From the NCBI RefSeq assembly GCF_947242115.1, contig NC_074716.1, forward strand, positions 12,025,365 through 12,089,364: a stretch of DNA of 64,000 nt, given 5' to 3'. The stretch is from Biomphalaria glabrata. Lineage: Eukaryota; Mollusca; Gastropoda; Planorbidae. The notes under the pieces were generated by a model. The model worked only from the letters and a program-made list of their open reading frames with translations. It was not told the DNA's origin and made no database searches. A program made the translations under genes and the position numbers. Shown piece after piece: positions 46,900-59,654 of the stretch. How positions within the stretch are numbered: the first letter of the stretch is position 1; every line of letters begins with the position of its first letter.

Positions 46900-48700
46900 G
46901 CCCAATTGTTAAGAAGGAAGTTATTTCTTCTTTTTTTTTTTTTAACTATCAAATGCACATTTTCATTATTTGGAAAGCTAATGTCTCAAATTCACTACAT
47001 TAAAGAAATTATGTGATATTATTAGCTAGTAGTATTGATCAAAGACAAGCCTTATTATTATTAATGTAATGTCTAAGTTATTTAGTTTCCATTGTTTGGT
47101 TAGTTTATTGATATTGTAAATTATATGCTGTACTCAATTCTAATTCCGTCCCAATAAAAACTTGTTTAAATGCTCACTAAATGAAGTCCATAATATAAAC
47201 TGTCTGTATCTAATATCAATGTACCTAATTATTCTTCTTAACCATCAGCCATAGAAATCATCTTCCCTATAGATCGCAGATCTGACAGGGTTACTTTACT
47301 AATATATTAGTTTTAATTAAGGCTGGAGTGTGACTGTCAAAAATTTCTGAGAGACTTTTCCTTGTCAAAACCATGAATATGATGGATTGACAATGTAGAG
47401 GCAGAAAAGCTCAAGAGATCTAAATGGAAGGATGTGTTGAAGCAGGCCCTCCATGGGCCTGCACCACTGGGATGGATTTTTCTTTTCAAAATAATACTTA
47501 AGTGAAGTAAAAATAACACCCCTTCAGACCATCTCAATGAAACACATTAACCTTTCATTCCCAATTAGAAACCTTGATGAACCGTAATAAGGCTCTTCTT
47601 GGCGTCCAAAAAATTATGAGAAGTATAGTATTTCATGTCCCAGCTGCAATCTAGATATTTGACAACACCCAGCACAGACATACGGTAACAGTTGTCAGGT
47701 GTGTCATTAAGTACTTGCCGTTCTATATAAATCTAGTATAGATAAAATATTGCTAAAAACTACGGAAAAATAGAATTCAATACTGGAAATACCTGGAAAC
47801 CTCCCAAATACACCTCCACCCCACCCCCATCCCATAAGTGGTCCACACATTGAAATATACTGCATTGAGCTTGCTACAAGCATGAAAGTTATGCTAAACA
47901 AACAATAAATAAAAATATTTCACATTACATGGCTGATTCAAAATAATTTATGTTGTTTCACTCAACATAAGCTTTTATTTTTAATTATTTTTTTTTATAT
48001 TTAACTTGTTATAAATGCATATTTAGAATTTATTAATGAGAAACATTACTCCATTCTCCTTACTATTAGATCTAGCAACAAGAGTCTCTATCTGATAGAT
48101 TGTGTAGTCTTTAAACATCCTGTGTGCCAGTACAAGGTATGGAGGTCAATAATTCTTAACTATTATATTTTTGTTTTATGTAGACAAAATAACGAGAAAG
48201 GCTAGCAATGTTGAAAATGATTTAATACAAAACTTACAAATGGACAAATGTTTTTAAAAAAAAAGCAAATTTTTTTTTCTCTAATTCATCACCAAACCTC
48301 TTGTCAGAATGAAACATTCACTCATTAATAACAATGATCTTAGAACATCACTGTGTTTACTGTAGCATGTTTACTCAATTGCTTCAGCTTGCTTATTGAA
48401 TTACAATTTTTATTGTACTCCCTCATAGTGTATATGTATCATTGTTCATCTTCAACAATTATATCTAACCCAGTATCTGCAGTTTATATAAGGCAATTAA
48501 ATAAATTAAGAAAACACAATTATAAATCATTTGTTCAAACTGTGATTAAAAGATATTCATTCTGACAATCATTGCAACAGTTGAAATCAAAATCTTTGAT
48601 AACTGATGTTCACCTAAACGACAGTATGAACAGAATAAAGTGAACATTTCCCCTGTTAAAAATACATCTTACAAGCCAACCTTTCACACTAGATGCAGGA
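46900..48700. other. Intergenic spacer between convergent CEP290 and CCT2
   Basis: AT-rich DNA. A SINE family C tail remnant (GAGCTTGCTACAAGCATGAA) lies near 47865-47910. A less AT-rich patch at 47330-47480 has a short open frame but no family I recognise. On the - strand a possible CCT2 poly(A) signal (AATAAA) reads at 48413-48408. Confidence 0.4.
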
Positions 48701-48709
48701 GTCTCAAAG

Positions 48710-51700
48710 TTAGTGATGTCTATGATCAGGAGCTCTGGCACGTGGTGCTGCTCTAATAATGTTGTCTACCCTCATGATCATCTCCGCAGCCTCAGCACCA
48801 GACATGAGAACCTGGCGCTTCACCTGATAGGATTCGGTTATACCCAGCTCTGCCATATCTGCAATCCTGCCACGCTCCATATCTAAACAAAATCATTGAT
48901 TTTCATAAATATTATCAATTAAAATAAAATGAATTTAACATGAAAGAACTAATTAATTAAGGTAGACAATTCAACAAGGGTGCAATGGAACACTAGCAAA
49001 TCAATTTTTTTTGCTTGGATGTTTGACATTTCAACAAATTTAGTCATGACATTCATACAAAAAGGTGCATCAATTATTATAGAAACTAAGAAGAAAAAAA
49101 ATTGCACATTTAGGACTACAATTCTTTAATATAAAAAGTAAAAGAATCAATGAAACAAGACATGATTATGTGACATTTCCATTAGGATCAGGTAAACCAG
49201 GCTTCATATCTTGAACATAATGACAATTCTAGTTTCAAATCACTACTTGCCCAACCAAAATAATCAGTACAGGCCCCTTTGGAAGCCTGCAGTACTTTCA
49301 GTATGCATTTCAGAAAGATTTTTTTTTTTCAGAAAAATTGCTAATTAGTCTAAAAATTTAGTTACTGCTTAACAAGCAAATCAATCAGTTTTAATCAAAC
49401 AAATCTATATGTTTAATATATTACAACATAAAAATATATAATTCTTTTCTATGATTTTTTTAACTGTTATGAAATTGTTTTTAATGATAACAGGAAACAT
49501 AGGTAACAGACTAACAGTCTGCCGGACATAGATTGTGTACAAGATATTAAACTCAAGTACTCACCTAATCCAATAGTGTGTTTGCCATTAGTATGTGCTG
49601 CTCTCATTTGTGCTATTAAATCAGCACTGTCATAGCCTCCATTGTCAGCAATGATTGTAGGCAGCTAAAAGTGGACACATTAATTTTGAAATTTAAGAAC
49701 TCAAAAATTAAAAAGCCAATAAGAACATGGCCAATTTAAACTGCATAATAATTTAATAATAAATTTTAGGATAGAAAGACTTAGCAGAGTAATAGGACTA
49801 AATTAATACAATTTAAATAATTGAATTTTTTATACCTGTCTCAAAGATTTGGCAAAAGCTTCCATGGCAACTGATTCCTTGCCAGGAGTTTTGGCTGCCA
49901 GCTTACTAACTGCATCAGCCATCAGCATCTCAGAGCAACCTTGAAACAAAAGACAAATTATGATTACTTAACATTTTTTAATCTTTATTTCATCTCATGT
50001 TTTCAATGAAATATTGGTTACTTAAGTTTTTAAGTACTGGACTACAACCAACTAGTGAGCAAAGTCATCATTACCTCCACCATATACTGTTCTAGTTTCT
50101 TTCACTGTCTGAGACAATACACACAGGGCATCATGAAGTGATCTCTCAGCCTCGTCAAGAATTTGTTGGGTGGCTCCACGCAACACAATCGTACAAGCTT
50201 CACCCAATGCAACACCTAAATAGAACAAATGAAAAGATGAGTCCACTGCTACAGGCTTTCTTTCAGACTGTAGCAAGTCCAATTGAGAATGAATTAAAAT
50301 AGTACATTACCAGAGAATTTCAGAAGCTTGTCTTCACCAATCATCACCTCTTCAATCAGATCACAGGTTCCTAGTTTCACCTTCTCAGGGCAGTCAAAAG
50401 TTGACACTATCTCACCACCTAAAGAACAAACATTGAAATAATAGCACAAATATGTCAAGTATTTCTTTAAAAGTGTTTTTCATTACAGGTATGTTCAATT
50501 CTGTGTGTGTCATGCGCTTGAGGCTGACAGCACACAGGGGACATGAATTGTCCATATTATTAGGTCACTGTATGTGTCTTGTGTGTGAGGCTGACAGCAA
50601 AGACCAGGGGACATGAACTGTCCGCATTATTAGGTCACTGTGTGTGCGAGGGTAAAGAAAGAAAAAAACTTTTTATACTGTTAAATTGTACAATCTAGAT
50701 GACCTGTATAAATGTAATATAGAAACTTTTAAAACTAGATAGAAGGTCAAGGTAGAGCTTTAAGAAACTGGAAGAATTTCTTAACATTGACATAAACAAT
50801 CTAGAGCTAGATTATCGAGGTCAGTTGTTAAATATGATTCCAAGTAGATTGTCCAGTGTGCTTTTTCTTGGATGGATTATCATTGATAGCCTGTATCTTC
50901 ACTGTGTTTTTAGTTCAACTACAATACTCTACGTCAGTCAAGTCATCATGGTACAAAAGTTTTATAGTTTATTGTTCATATCTCATTGGATTGCTTATTT
51001 TATTGAACCGAGTTTGTAAGTATTAAACTCCAGAAAAATATACTCAGTGCATCCAAGTAGTAAGTAGGAATACATTTATAGGCAACTCCAAATCTGTGTA
51101 TGTCATGATTGTGGAGCCAATACAATAAATCAAGAATAAAAAGACATGACACTGCACACTACTTTTATTTACCTGTAACAAGTGCCAGCCTCTCAACCCC
51201 TTCGAAGTCAGCATGTTCAATGGCCATCACACCAGCATCAGAGAACAACTGCTCAGGGTAATTGTAGATAAGTTGTCTAGAGAATAAAAAAAAAGGATAA
51301 GTATTAATCTAAAACAGAAAAATGTATGAAAAGTCTAACCGAATTAAAATAATTAATAACTAATTTAATAGAACTCATCATCATATAATTAAGTATTTTA
51401 GCTTAACTTTTAATCTCCTCCACAATAGTATTGCAATTTTCATGGGATGATTACTCGGACAGTTAAACCAATCCTAGATCTAGGACATAATGCTTAGAAT
51501 GATTATAGTTTCCTTTAAAATGGTCTGTAATTCACCTGTTAATAAAAACATTGCATCCATGCTTAAGGATTTTTTCCACTTTTGACTTCATCTTTTCTTT
51601 CTCAGCAAGTTCCAGTTGAGCTACTTTAGAGATGGCATCTACCCGAACCCTGGAGCCAAAAACCTGAGATAAAAAAACATAATAATAGTCTTTTTTTTTG

Positions 51701-54700
51701 TTTCAGAATGAATTAGAAATATAGTTTCTATGCAATTTAGTGAGTTTTCTGTTTACTACTAACATTAAAAAATGTAGGTTAAAATATTTTTTTAAAAGTA
51801 CCTTGATTTTATCAGTGTCCATTGGAGTATTAGCAATAAGAATTTTGGCATTCTCCACTCTCTTAGGTTGGTTTACACCTACTTTTTTATCTAACAAGAA
51901 ACCTGTTTAAAAAAAAAAGGCATTTGACAATTTTAGTGACACAAAGAGGAAAGAAAGTTTGATTACAAGTTTCTTAATACAACGACTAAGGCAGCAATTT
52001 AAAGTTTTTTGTTGAAATAAAATTATACCTTCATCAAGGTAAGAATCTGAAAGATTTCCTCCAAGCTTCTTGATCAGCTGAATGGCATCCAGATTTCCAC
52101 TTCCCTGTTTAAAATATAATAAATCAAATATGATGAAACTAAGTCATATATCATCCGAAGCAATTAAAAACATTTAGAAAATAATGAAAAATAATCAAAC
52201 GAGTTTTCAATGCTACTAATGAAAGTGTCAATACAACATAAAAAACTGTTTCAAAAATTGTGTCGTTCCAAAGAGAAAGATCCAAAACATACCTTTAACC
52301 TCAGAACTGAGTCAACTGCTAATTTTGAAAACAAGTCTTTGTGTTGGGTCAAAATTTTAGAGCTCAGCGTTGTTCTGGCTATGTTCATTAAATCTTCACG
52401 AAACTTGACAGGGTCTTTACTAAAAGAATCAAATGATGAAAATAATGTTTTTTTACATACAAAGAAATTTCTATTTTAAATCACTATTTCTTAGCATGCA
52501 TTGCAATGAAAACTTGTATGATCTGTTGAAAGATACCTACCCGTTATCTCTGGCAGCATCTGTAAGTGCCTGTCTGGCAGCATCCACAGCTTTTCTCCAA
52601 CCAGCAATAACTGTCTGGGGGTGGATTTTTTGTGCCACTAGATTTTCTGCCTCCTACAATTGAATACAAAAGGTTGAGTTCATTGAATCAAATAAGGGAA
52701 ACCATTAACAATATATCCAGCCAATTCCATAATAGCACGGTGTGAAATGAATAAATTTTTATCCCCCTGGTCCTCCAAGTAAAAATATTTTCTCATAAAA
52801 GTGTGACACTTGCAGCCAAGGTACATTGTATGTACTTCATACTTATATAATGAGAATGTAAACAGTCACTAACTTTAACAAAGAAAAAATAACAGATGGT
52901 CATCAATTTTACAATTTTATTTAGCTAATTACAAAGATTCAGCTTACTTTCAGTAACTCACAGGCGAGAACAACAACTGATGTTGTGCCATCACCGACTT
53001 CATCATCTTGGACCTTTGATATATCTAAATTTAAAAAAAAACAGATAGAAATGAATAAACTATTTAAGGGGGAGAGGGGGGGGGGGGGGGGGGGAAACAA
53101 ATGCAAGACTTAAATAATTAAGGAACTTACCAACCAAAACTTTGGCTGCTGGGTTATCAACACCAATTGACTTTAAAATAGTAGCCCCATCATTGGTTAC
53201 TTGAATGGTCTCATTATTGGAACTGGTTTGTAAAATCTTGTCCTAAAATAAAAATCACCCGATTATCATACATGGTTTTATTAAGCAACTTACTGGAGAA
53301 AAAAATTTTATATCAAAAGTTAAAGTTTCAATATTTACCATTCCTTTGGGTCCTAATGTACTCTTCACTAAGTCACCAATAGCTATGGCACCAACAAATG
53401 ATGACTGCAAATATATTTCAAAATAAATTATTAGAATCTAATTATTTTAATATGATAATGTTTGTTAAAAGTCAATAGTTCTTGCCTGTATTTAATGGTA
53501 CAATATTATCTCTTTACATTGGCTCATTGCAAAAGTGTTTTTTTTAAATAAGGTATTCTTTCTATTTATTAAGACAAGAAAGGCTTTTTAAGTGAGACAA
53601 ACTCATTAAATTGTAAACATTGTACAGATAGATATAAAAGAAAGGTTTAGGTTTTAAGTTTATTACCTAAATGTCATTAATATTAATTATATAAAAAACA
53701 ACAAAATATTGATTGTGTAACTTAGTAAATCAATGACACTTATGATTTAGTATCAACTTGAATTAATTACTAATTAATTACAATTGAGACATTTGAATGT
53801 ATAAAAGTGTAGGCTGTAACAGAGATATGGCTTACCATTCTTGCAGTCTCTGACTTCTCCTCCTCTGCACCCATCCTCAAAATCTGAACTGGATTTAGGG
53901 AAACCTTTAGAAGAGATGAAAACATTTTTTTTTAGACTTTTTCAAATAATTCAGGTAAACATTAAATAAATCTTTTTGTGTTCCAAGAAATCAGGAACCC
54001 ACTGTCGTCCCAAATACAGTTGTCAATAAAGATGGATATTGTTATTTTGTTACCCTACAGCGCTACACATAGTTAAAATAGAATATGATTTCAAAGAGGG
54101 TCAGGTCAATCAGCGCTAACATTAACGAACACAATTCCCCGCTTTTTGTAACTTAGCAAACAGTCTCAGTGAGCTAACGAACACTTCATAGTTGTTGTAT
54201 TAAAAAAATATTATTTATCTTCAATTTTCTTTTTTAATATCAATTTCTTTCAACACCAACTCCATACAGAAAGGTAAGTGTTACTTTTCCAACTCTCAAT
54301 CGCTTCCTTCTCTGTTATAATCAGAATCCACAACCAGGCCATTAGAAACAAGTTTTACCTATACTGTAGCCTACCTAGGTCTAGTTGACCCCAAAAAAAA
54401 AAAACAACTGTGTGACCACTCTTGTCTAGCCTGCTCACTCCACTCAGTAACTGTGTCCTAAATACCTGAGTCCTAAGTACCTGATCGATCAATGATTGTC
54501 CCTCCCGCCATGTCTTTTGTTTGTTTTTTCATGTGTTTACTGTGTTGATAATACCATGCTTAGTGCCTACATAGTAGATCAATAATTAGGGCACCAAGGA
54601 GAAACAATAATAAAAAAAAAATCTCCTTAACCCTGGACCAATCCTCCTTCTGTCCTAGAAGAAAAAAGTGACATCGTCATACCAGTGCTCTTTGAACCCA

Positions 54701-55997
54701 AGCCCAAGTAAAACCCTTGTTTTTGTTTTTCAGAGTAAATGAGACTAAATGTGTCTGAATGAACTATAAATTAGTATTAAGTAGATAAGTATAAAGAAAT
54801 GGAGCATGAAAAAAAAACAATTAGACTTGTTTCATCATAATCATAGCTATTAAAATAAAGGAAAGGCTCACTTTAACAAATTTTTTATATTTCTGTTAAC
54901 AGAAAACAGGGGCTGTTGAGCTGTTCATTAGAGCGAAATGACGAGTAAAGTGCGAAGTTCGAACAGCCCCGATTTGTCGAGAGGTTCGATTGGTTCACTT
55001 TTTATTGTTAAAACTTTTTTATTTGAATGTTTACTAAATTACTACTATATTGCTACAGCGCATGCACCTTTTTTCTTCACTTCCGAAACATACTATTTCC
55101 TTTTCCTTGAAAAAGCTAAGTTTATGGTGAGGTCAAACTCAAGAGGTGTGGAATTATTCTTTTTTACTACACGGTAGTGAAGGAAATGGGTCATGGGCTT
55201 AAGTCTATTTTTAAGTCTGATGGCTCATCAGCTTAAAGAGACTATTTGAAGTTGTGGAGGGTGGGAAATGGTGCAATGGATGGGGTAAAACGAAAATGAC
55301 TTCATCTAATGGTGAAAATTAAATATTAAAGCATGTTTTTAGATATATTTTCTTTGATCTGCACGAACCTTCCATCAACCCGATCGAGCTTACTAACTGG
55401 AGAAAAATCCTATTGAGGAAAAGTACGCTTGGCGATACCCACCCTACACCTCTTTAACCTCATATTTAATTTTAACTAAGCCTAGTGATACATTAAATCC
55501 AATCTATTTTCATAGAAAAAAGGACGAGGAATTCAGAGATACCATCAGTTTTTTCAAAGGTCAAACCACTATGATACGGTGCTATAAAAATCCAAACGTG
55601 AAAATTGATGCCAGTGGGCTGATAAAAATTTAACTTCGCACTTTACTCTACTCTAGATTCTAGATCTATAGTCATTTTCATCTAACGAATAGATGTATCA
55701 CTATCATCTAGTAGATTACTGTGTATATGTACTAGAGTCTAGATCTATCTAGATCTAATCTAGTGTAACTGTTACTGGGTTAATGAGTGTAGACTGTAGG
55801 TAGTGTATTTACCATATTATCGAAATTAGGTTATTTTTGTACTATGCCGTTCATTTAGTTTTCATTCAGTTTATTATTTTAGTATAGTACAAGCGAAGCC
55901 GGTCAGAACAGAGGATGCACACATTAATACTAATAAAACGTAAAAGACTAAAATGGATTTTGTAAATATAATAAATAAGAATAAACTAGGTTACCAT
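48710..55997 (-). CDS. CCT2: CCT2, T-complex protein 1 subunit beta (CCT-beta)
   Basis: One of eight subunits of the cytosolic chaperonin TRiC/CCT, which folds actin, tubulin and other proteins with ATP. Coding exons on the - strand: 55995-55997 (start codon only, probable), 53836-53904, 53339-53404, 53131-53242, 52948-53024, 52541-52653, 52293-52419, 52029-52104, 51802-51902, 51536-51663, 51173-51276, 50311-50418, 50075-50215, 49836-49939, 49565-49664, 48710-48882. They sum to 1,602 nt, 533 aa; vertebrate CCT2 has 535. Motifs seen: [13 protein letters not shown] (nucleotide binding), [32 protein letters not shown] (catalytic loop near residues 93-104), [20 protein letters not shown] (from about 366), [15 protein letters not shown], and the C-terminal [19 protein letters not shown]. 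All junctions use GT-AG and close in phase. The start is the only uncertain part. Confidence 0.95.
50515..50645. repeat. Direct duplication of about 65 bp in a CCT2 intron
   Basis: Two copies of GAGGCTGACAGCA...GGGGACATGAA...ATTATTAGGTCACTGT start near 50522 and 50587, within the intron between the exons at 50311-50418 and 51173-51276. The second copy has a few extra bases. Confidence 0.75.
53076..53094. repeat. G19 homopolymer in a 106-bp CCT2 intron
   Basis: A run of 19 G on the + strand, 19 C in the CCT2 transcript, in the short intron between exons 53131-53242 and 52948-53024. A GGGGGAGAG patch precedes it. Confidence 0.9.
53905..55994 (-). other. CCT2: CCT2 first intron (probable)
   Basis: If the start codon lies at 55995-55997, this 2,090-bp intron begins GTAACC right after ATG and ends TTCTAAAG before GTTTCCCTAAAT. 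It contains the 706-bp inverted-repeat element at 54943-55648. If translation instead starts at the in-frame ATG just upstream of the 53904 acceptor (ending at 53925-53923), there would be no such intron in the coding region. Confidence 0.45.
54943..55648. mobile_element. Unclassified 706-bp element with 17-bp perfect terminal inverted repeats
   Basis: GAGTAAAGTGCGAAGTT at 54943-54959 is matched exactly, inverted, at 55632-55648. The interior is non-coding apart from an 80-codon open frame without family features. I saw no clear target duplication just outside the repeats, so superfamily is open. Confidence 0.55.
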
Positions 55998-56354
55998 GGT
56001 AAATTCACTGATAATCTGACAGACAGGATCACGTTGTGAAAACAGGAATGATGTCAGAAATCGATTACGTTGATATTAGTCCATATGTCGACTATATATT
56101 GGTATTGAAACAAATTTTAGAATACCTTTTTTAGAAATTAGGCTAGATCAATGTAACTTATTTCACAAATTCGTTACATTATTTTTCAAAGCTTTAAATA
56201 TATGTGCTTTAAAAAGCGCTTATAATACTTTCTGCTTTAAAAACATAAAAAGAAAATAAAGTAATCAAAAGTAATCGATTTTATAAGATGTTTGTCATGA
56301 ACAGCTCGAAGGTTCCATACAATTTTACGATCCAAAATTTCTAATGCGATGGCT

Positions 56355-56600
56355 TATCTTCTTATCTTATATAATACCGACGTTACTTCAAAAAAAATAA
56401 GATGATTACGTCCTACGCGTCAAGCATTCAGTCATGCATATTAACCAATGACTTAAATTCTGCTAAGTCACTGGTTAGCCCAGGCAACTCATTCCATGCT
56501 CTAATAACACTAGGGAAGAAGCTTAATTTTATAATGGCTTTTATGTTTGTTTGTTTGTTTTACATATTTCGGATGTTCCTTCAGAGTTGAAGATAGATAG
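56355..56600. repeat. Dispersed repeat family A followed by inverted SINE D tail
   Basis: Family A motifs (TCTTATCTTATATAATACCG, ACGTTACTTC, GATGATTACGTCCTACGCGT, AAATTCTGCTAAGTCACTGG, GAACTCATTCCATGCTC-like) run to about 56540. From about 56545, GTTTGTTTGTTTTACATATT, CGGATGTTCCTTCAGAGTTG is the reverse of the SINE D 3' end, so a SINE has inserted into this copy too. Confidence 0.55.
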
Positions 56601-56711
56601 AATCTAGTTAAATAGATAGGATTCGAGAGATAGATCTCAATTTATAATGGAGTTATTTAGACCTACAGATCTAGATCAGGAAGTGTGCAGTCTAGGTCTA
56701 TAGGTAGAGCA

Positions 56712-56862
56712 ACGTTTGTTTGTTTCAGTCCATCAGAATTATGAATTCATAATCGCTCAAACCAGAGCGGATTCGAGGGATTGAACCCGGGCCTGGACTT
56801 CGAGACGACTGTGGTCAGAAGTTTTTAGTGGGGCACTATCGCCATTGTGATCCTGTTTCGAA
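56712..56862 (-). mobile_element. tRNA-derived SINE, inverted
   Basis: On the - strand: GGATCACAATGGCGATAGTG (degenerate A box region), GGGTTCAATCCC (B box), GTTTGAGCGATTATGAATTC, and an AAACAAACAAAC tail. It resembles family D in its tail but has a different body. Confidence 0.5.
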
Positions 56863-57950
56863 TTTCTGTATTTGTGGTTCTGTCTTATAACGTTACTACA
56901 GCATCTGTTATGGCGATAATAAATACAAAAAGTGTGTGGGGGGGAGAGAGAGAGAGTGGGTAAGAACTACAGTTTGAGGTCTCATTTTTAGGGTAGGAGT
57001 TCGTTTCGGTTAGTTGTCAAGTAAATAATGTCGAATGTATAATAAAAATGCATTTTCAGCTCAAACCATTCTCTGAGTTTGGCAGGAATTCGGACTACTG
57101 CAGCTGAAATCAATCATTTTTTGGTATATTGGACCTATATAGATTCGAGGCCTATACAGTAACGGGTACACACCTTTTTCTTAACTTTAGCACACCGCTA
57201 TAGGGCGTCCTTGACAAAATAATCTGAACTAAACCCACTGAGACGCAAGAAGAGAAGCCGTCAAGATGATTATGGATTAATTTTTTTTTTTTAAATTTTA
57301 GAACCTCTAGAGACATTGGTTAGTAGGTTAGTACAAATGAAAACTTTTCCACTACATCTGCAGTTTTCATTTTCTTACCTACCCTGGGTTTTTGCCACCT
57401 ACATTAACTGAAATAAAGGACGCGTAAGTCAACCTTCAAAAGCAAGGATTTGTCAACTCAAGACTGCGCACTTAAACCGAAAACATTAAAAACATTATTT
57501 TAACTAGTAGCCGAGACGACCTCGGTGAAGCCAGTGTTACCTTTGCCGAACTATCTGGTGATTAGCAGAACCTCAAAAACGTATTGACCACAAGAAAAGG
57601 ATGCCAGGCGCAAAAGGTGAAGCCACTGAAGCGTCTGTTTTAAAACACAAGAAATAGCAAAGGATGGAAATGTATTCTTACTTGGACGAGATAGTTCTAA
57701 AAATAATCACCTGATAAGATCAATATCCTGATATGGTAGGTAAGTAAGATTTTTGTCGACAGCATTAACTATTAAATCCTCAAATCGAAATCAATCTCGA
57801 TAGTGCTCATATTATAGTGACATGGACAACAAATTTTACCTGGAGCGAAAGATGCTTCAACGATTAGTCGCCCTTTCTTCAGAAGCATCTGATCACTTCT
57901 GAAACAATAAACGTTTTGAGATCTTGAGTTTTATAAAAGGAAACCGGTTA
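56863..57950. other. Spacer with no recognised gene
   Basis: Contains a GGGGGGAGAGAGAGAG tract near 56940 and mixed-composition DNA. No coding, RNA or transposon feature was recognised. Confidence 0.35.
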
Positions 57951-57951
57951 G

Positions 57952-59170
57952 ATTTCAACGGTTCTCAACCTATTTTTTAAGCTCCACGCCCCTAATACAA
58001 TTTTCCACTAGGCGGCGACCCCAACCATAAAATGTTTTTCGTTCATGGGCTTAGATAGATGTGATTTAACAAGTGTTATAAAATCGTCATCAAAATGTAT
58101 ATGATATCCTTGATGCTAATTCCATTGTTAGAAACTGGACATTAGAAAAGCTTTATTTAGTGTAAAAAAAATTGCGCTTAAGTAACAACTTTGATGACTT
58201 TCATTTATTTACCTATTTCTATTGCTGTCTATAATAGCCTATTCATTTTGCATACATAACTGACAATTTAAAAAGTAGGCATATTAAATTGCTATAGGCC
58301 TAATAAGCATGAAAAACATAGTCTTTGACACAGTAAACTACATTGCTACAAAATTGTTGCAACAGTATTTTCAAACACGTCAAAACTATAGTGCAAGGTT
58401 GAGCTTGTTTTTAATTCACTAAATTAGGAATTCACATCTTCTCTATCAAGTTTATTTCTGTATTTAGACCTGATAACTAATAGGCAGAAAAACTATGTTT
58501 CGCAAAGATATAATCTATTGTTGGAAATGGAAGAGGTAAACGTGAAAAAAAAAACCACTCAAATAGAACAGAATGACTGCAAACAATGGATTCAGAATTG
58601 TGTTACTGACATTGAAAAGAAATCATAAAAAGAGTACGATATGTGGAGACACCACAAATATTTTTCCAAGAGGTCTTTTACTTTTCCAAAAATTTGTCAA
58701 CCATTACTGGCACATCACGTTCTGTTGCATAGAAACTAATCTTTAAACTCACCATTATGAATATATCTCAAGTACACCAGTAATTGTGAACCCTAAAACC
58801 CACATTAAAATGCTAATATCTAAATAACGGATTATAAGTTCCTGTACATATTTGGCATACATTTTTTTTAAAGCATTATATATTACAGAAAACAAGTATT
58901 TCTGTGATTGACCCCAAAACCTCTTCAGTTGGTCTGTGGATTCAACAAGCTGAATGCTAAATATTGGTAAAGAAGCAGACATCATTTTCTGAATTATCTG
59001 ATTGATAATATCAGAAGACATTCAGGACATGTCAAGTATTCTCCAGTGAACAGTGTCATTACATATGGAAATTGCACTAAATTTATAAACGAATTCGGCT
59101 CCAATATACTTTAGAAGTGACAAAAGCATCCCGAAATTTCTCTTTTGCTTTTCTTTGCAATGTTTATAGC
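57952..59170 (-). mobile_element. Decayed hAT DNA transposon with ZBED5-like transposase remnant
   Basis: The left edge reads CAACGGTTCTCAACCTATTT, like the CAGTGGTTCTCAACC ends of hAT elements. On the - strand, 59021-58755 is open and begins MSSDIINQIIQKM, followed by FSIQLVESTD. This resembles the conserved Q-L-D-E-S-T-D block of hAT transposases, with the first acidic residue changed to valine. Just upstream a short match (SNDTV-like, DMS) lies in the same direction, ending in a stop right before the open part. The rest is not recognisable. It is a dead copy. Confidence 0.55.
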
Positions 59171-59185
59171 TTTGACGATGCATAT

Positions 59186-59258
59186 GCCCGGTTAGCTCAG
59201 TCGGTAGAGCATCAGACTTTTAATCTGAGGGTCAAGGGTTCAAGTCCCTTATCGGGCG
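59186..59258 (+). tRNA. tRNA-Lys (anticodon UUU)
   Basis: The 73-nt cloverleaf folds with all pairs: acceptor GCCCGGT/ATCGGGC, D stem GCTC/GAGC, anticodon stem TCAGA/TCTGA around CTTTTAA, T arm AAGGG/CCCTT with loop TTCAAGT, and discriminator G. The anticodon TTT is at 59219-59221. Internal promoters: A box TAGCTCAGTCGG at 59193-59204, B box GGTTCAAGTCC at 59237-59247. A five-T pol III terminator follows at 59269-59273. No intron. The gene looks fully functional. Confidence 0.96.
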
Positions 59259-59654
59259 TAACACGTACTTTTTAAAATATCTTATGTAGATTTATTTTTG
59301 ACAAATGTATAAAAGGATATGATTGTAGATTGAGTGGTTCTTGGAAACAGAATCGATATTATTTTTTTTTCATTAGATTACAGAAATGCAGAGAAAAGAA
59401 TCACAGATTGTATGAAACGCTGGATAACAGGTTTCTTTAAAAAAATGGAATACAGAAACACTTGCCTGACATGAAAGTAATTATAACAATTTATTTCAAT
59501 AGATGTGTGAGTTTCTGTGCTTATATCAGAGGATGCGAAGAATAGCTAAATAAAATACAAATTTGCGAAAACACACGAGAAAGCCTCGCTTTCCGATTTG
59601 AACTAATGTATTAACCAACTCTCATCCAACGAATGTCCAAATAATAATAGACTT

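Noticed and set aside
47330-47540. Possible gene in the CEP290-CCT2 spacer
   Set aside because: Short open frames exist on both strands without a recognisable motif; the patch is more likely an old repeat.
54480-54520. Alternative CCT2 first exon starting [10 protein letters not shown] on the - strand
   Set aside because: Its donors leave a phase that does not join the VSLNPVQIL exon, whereas the ATG-only exon at 55995 joins exactly.
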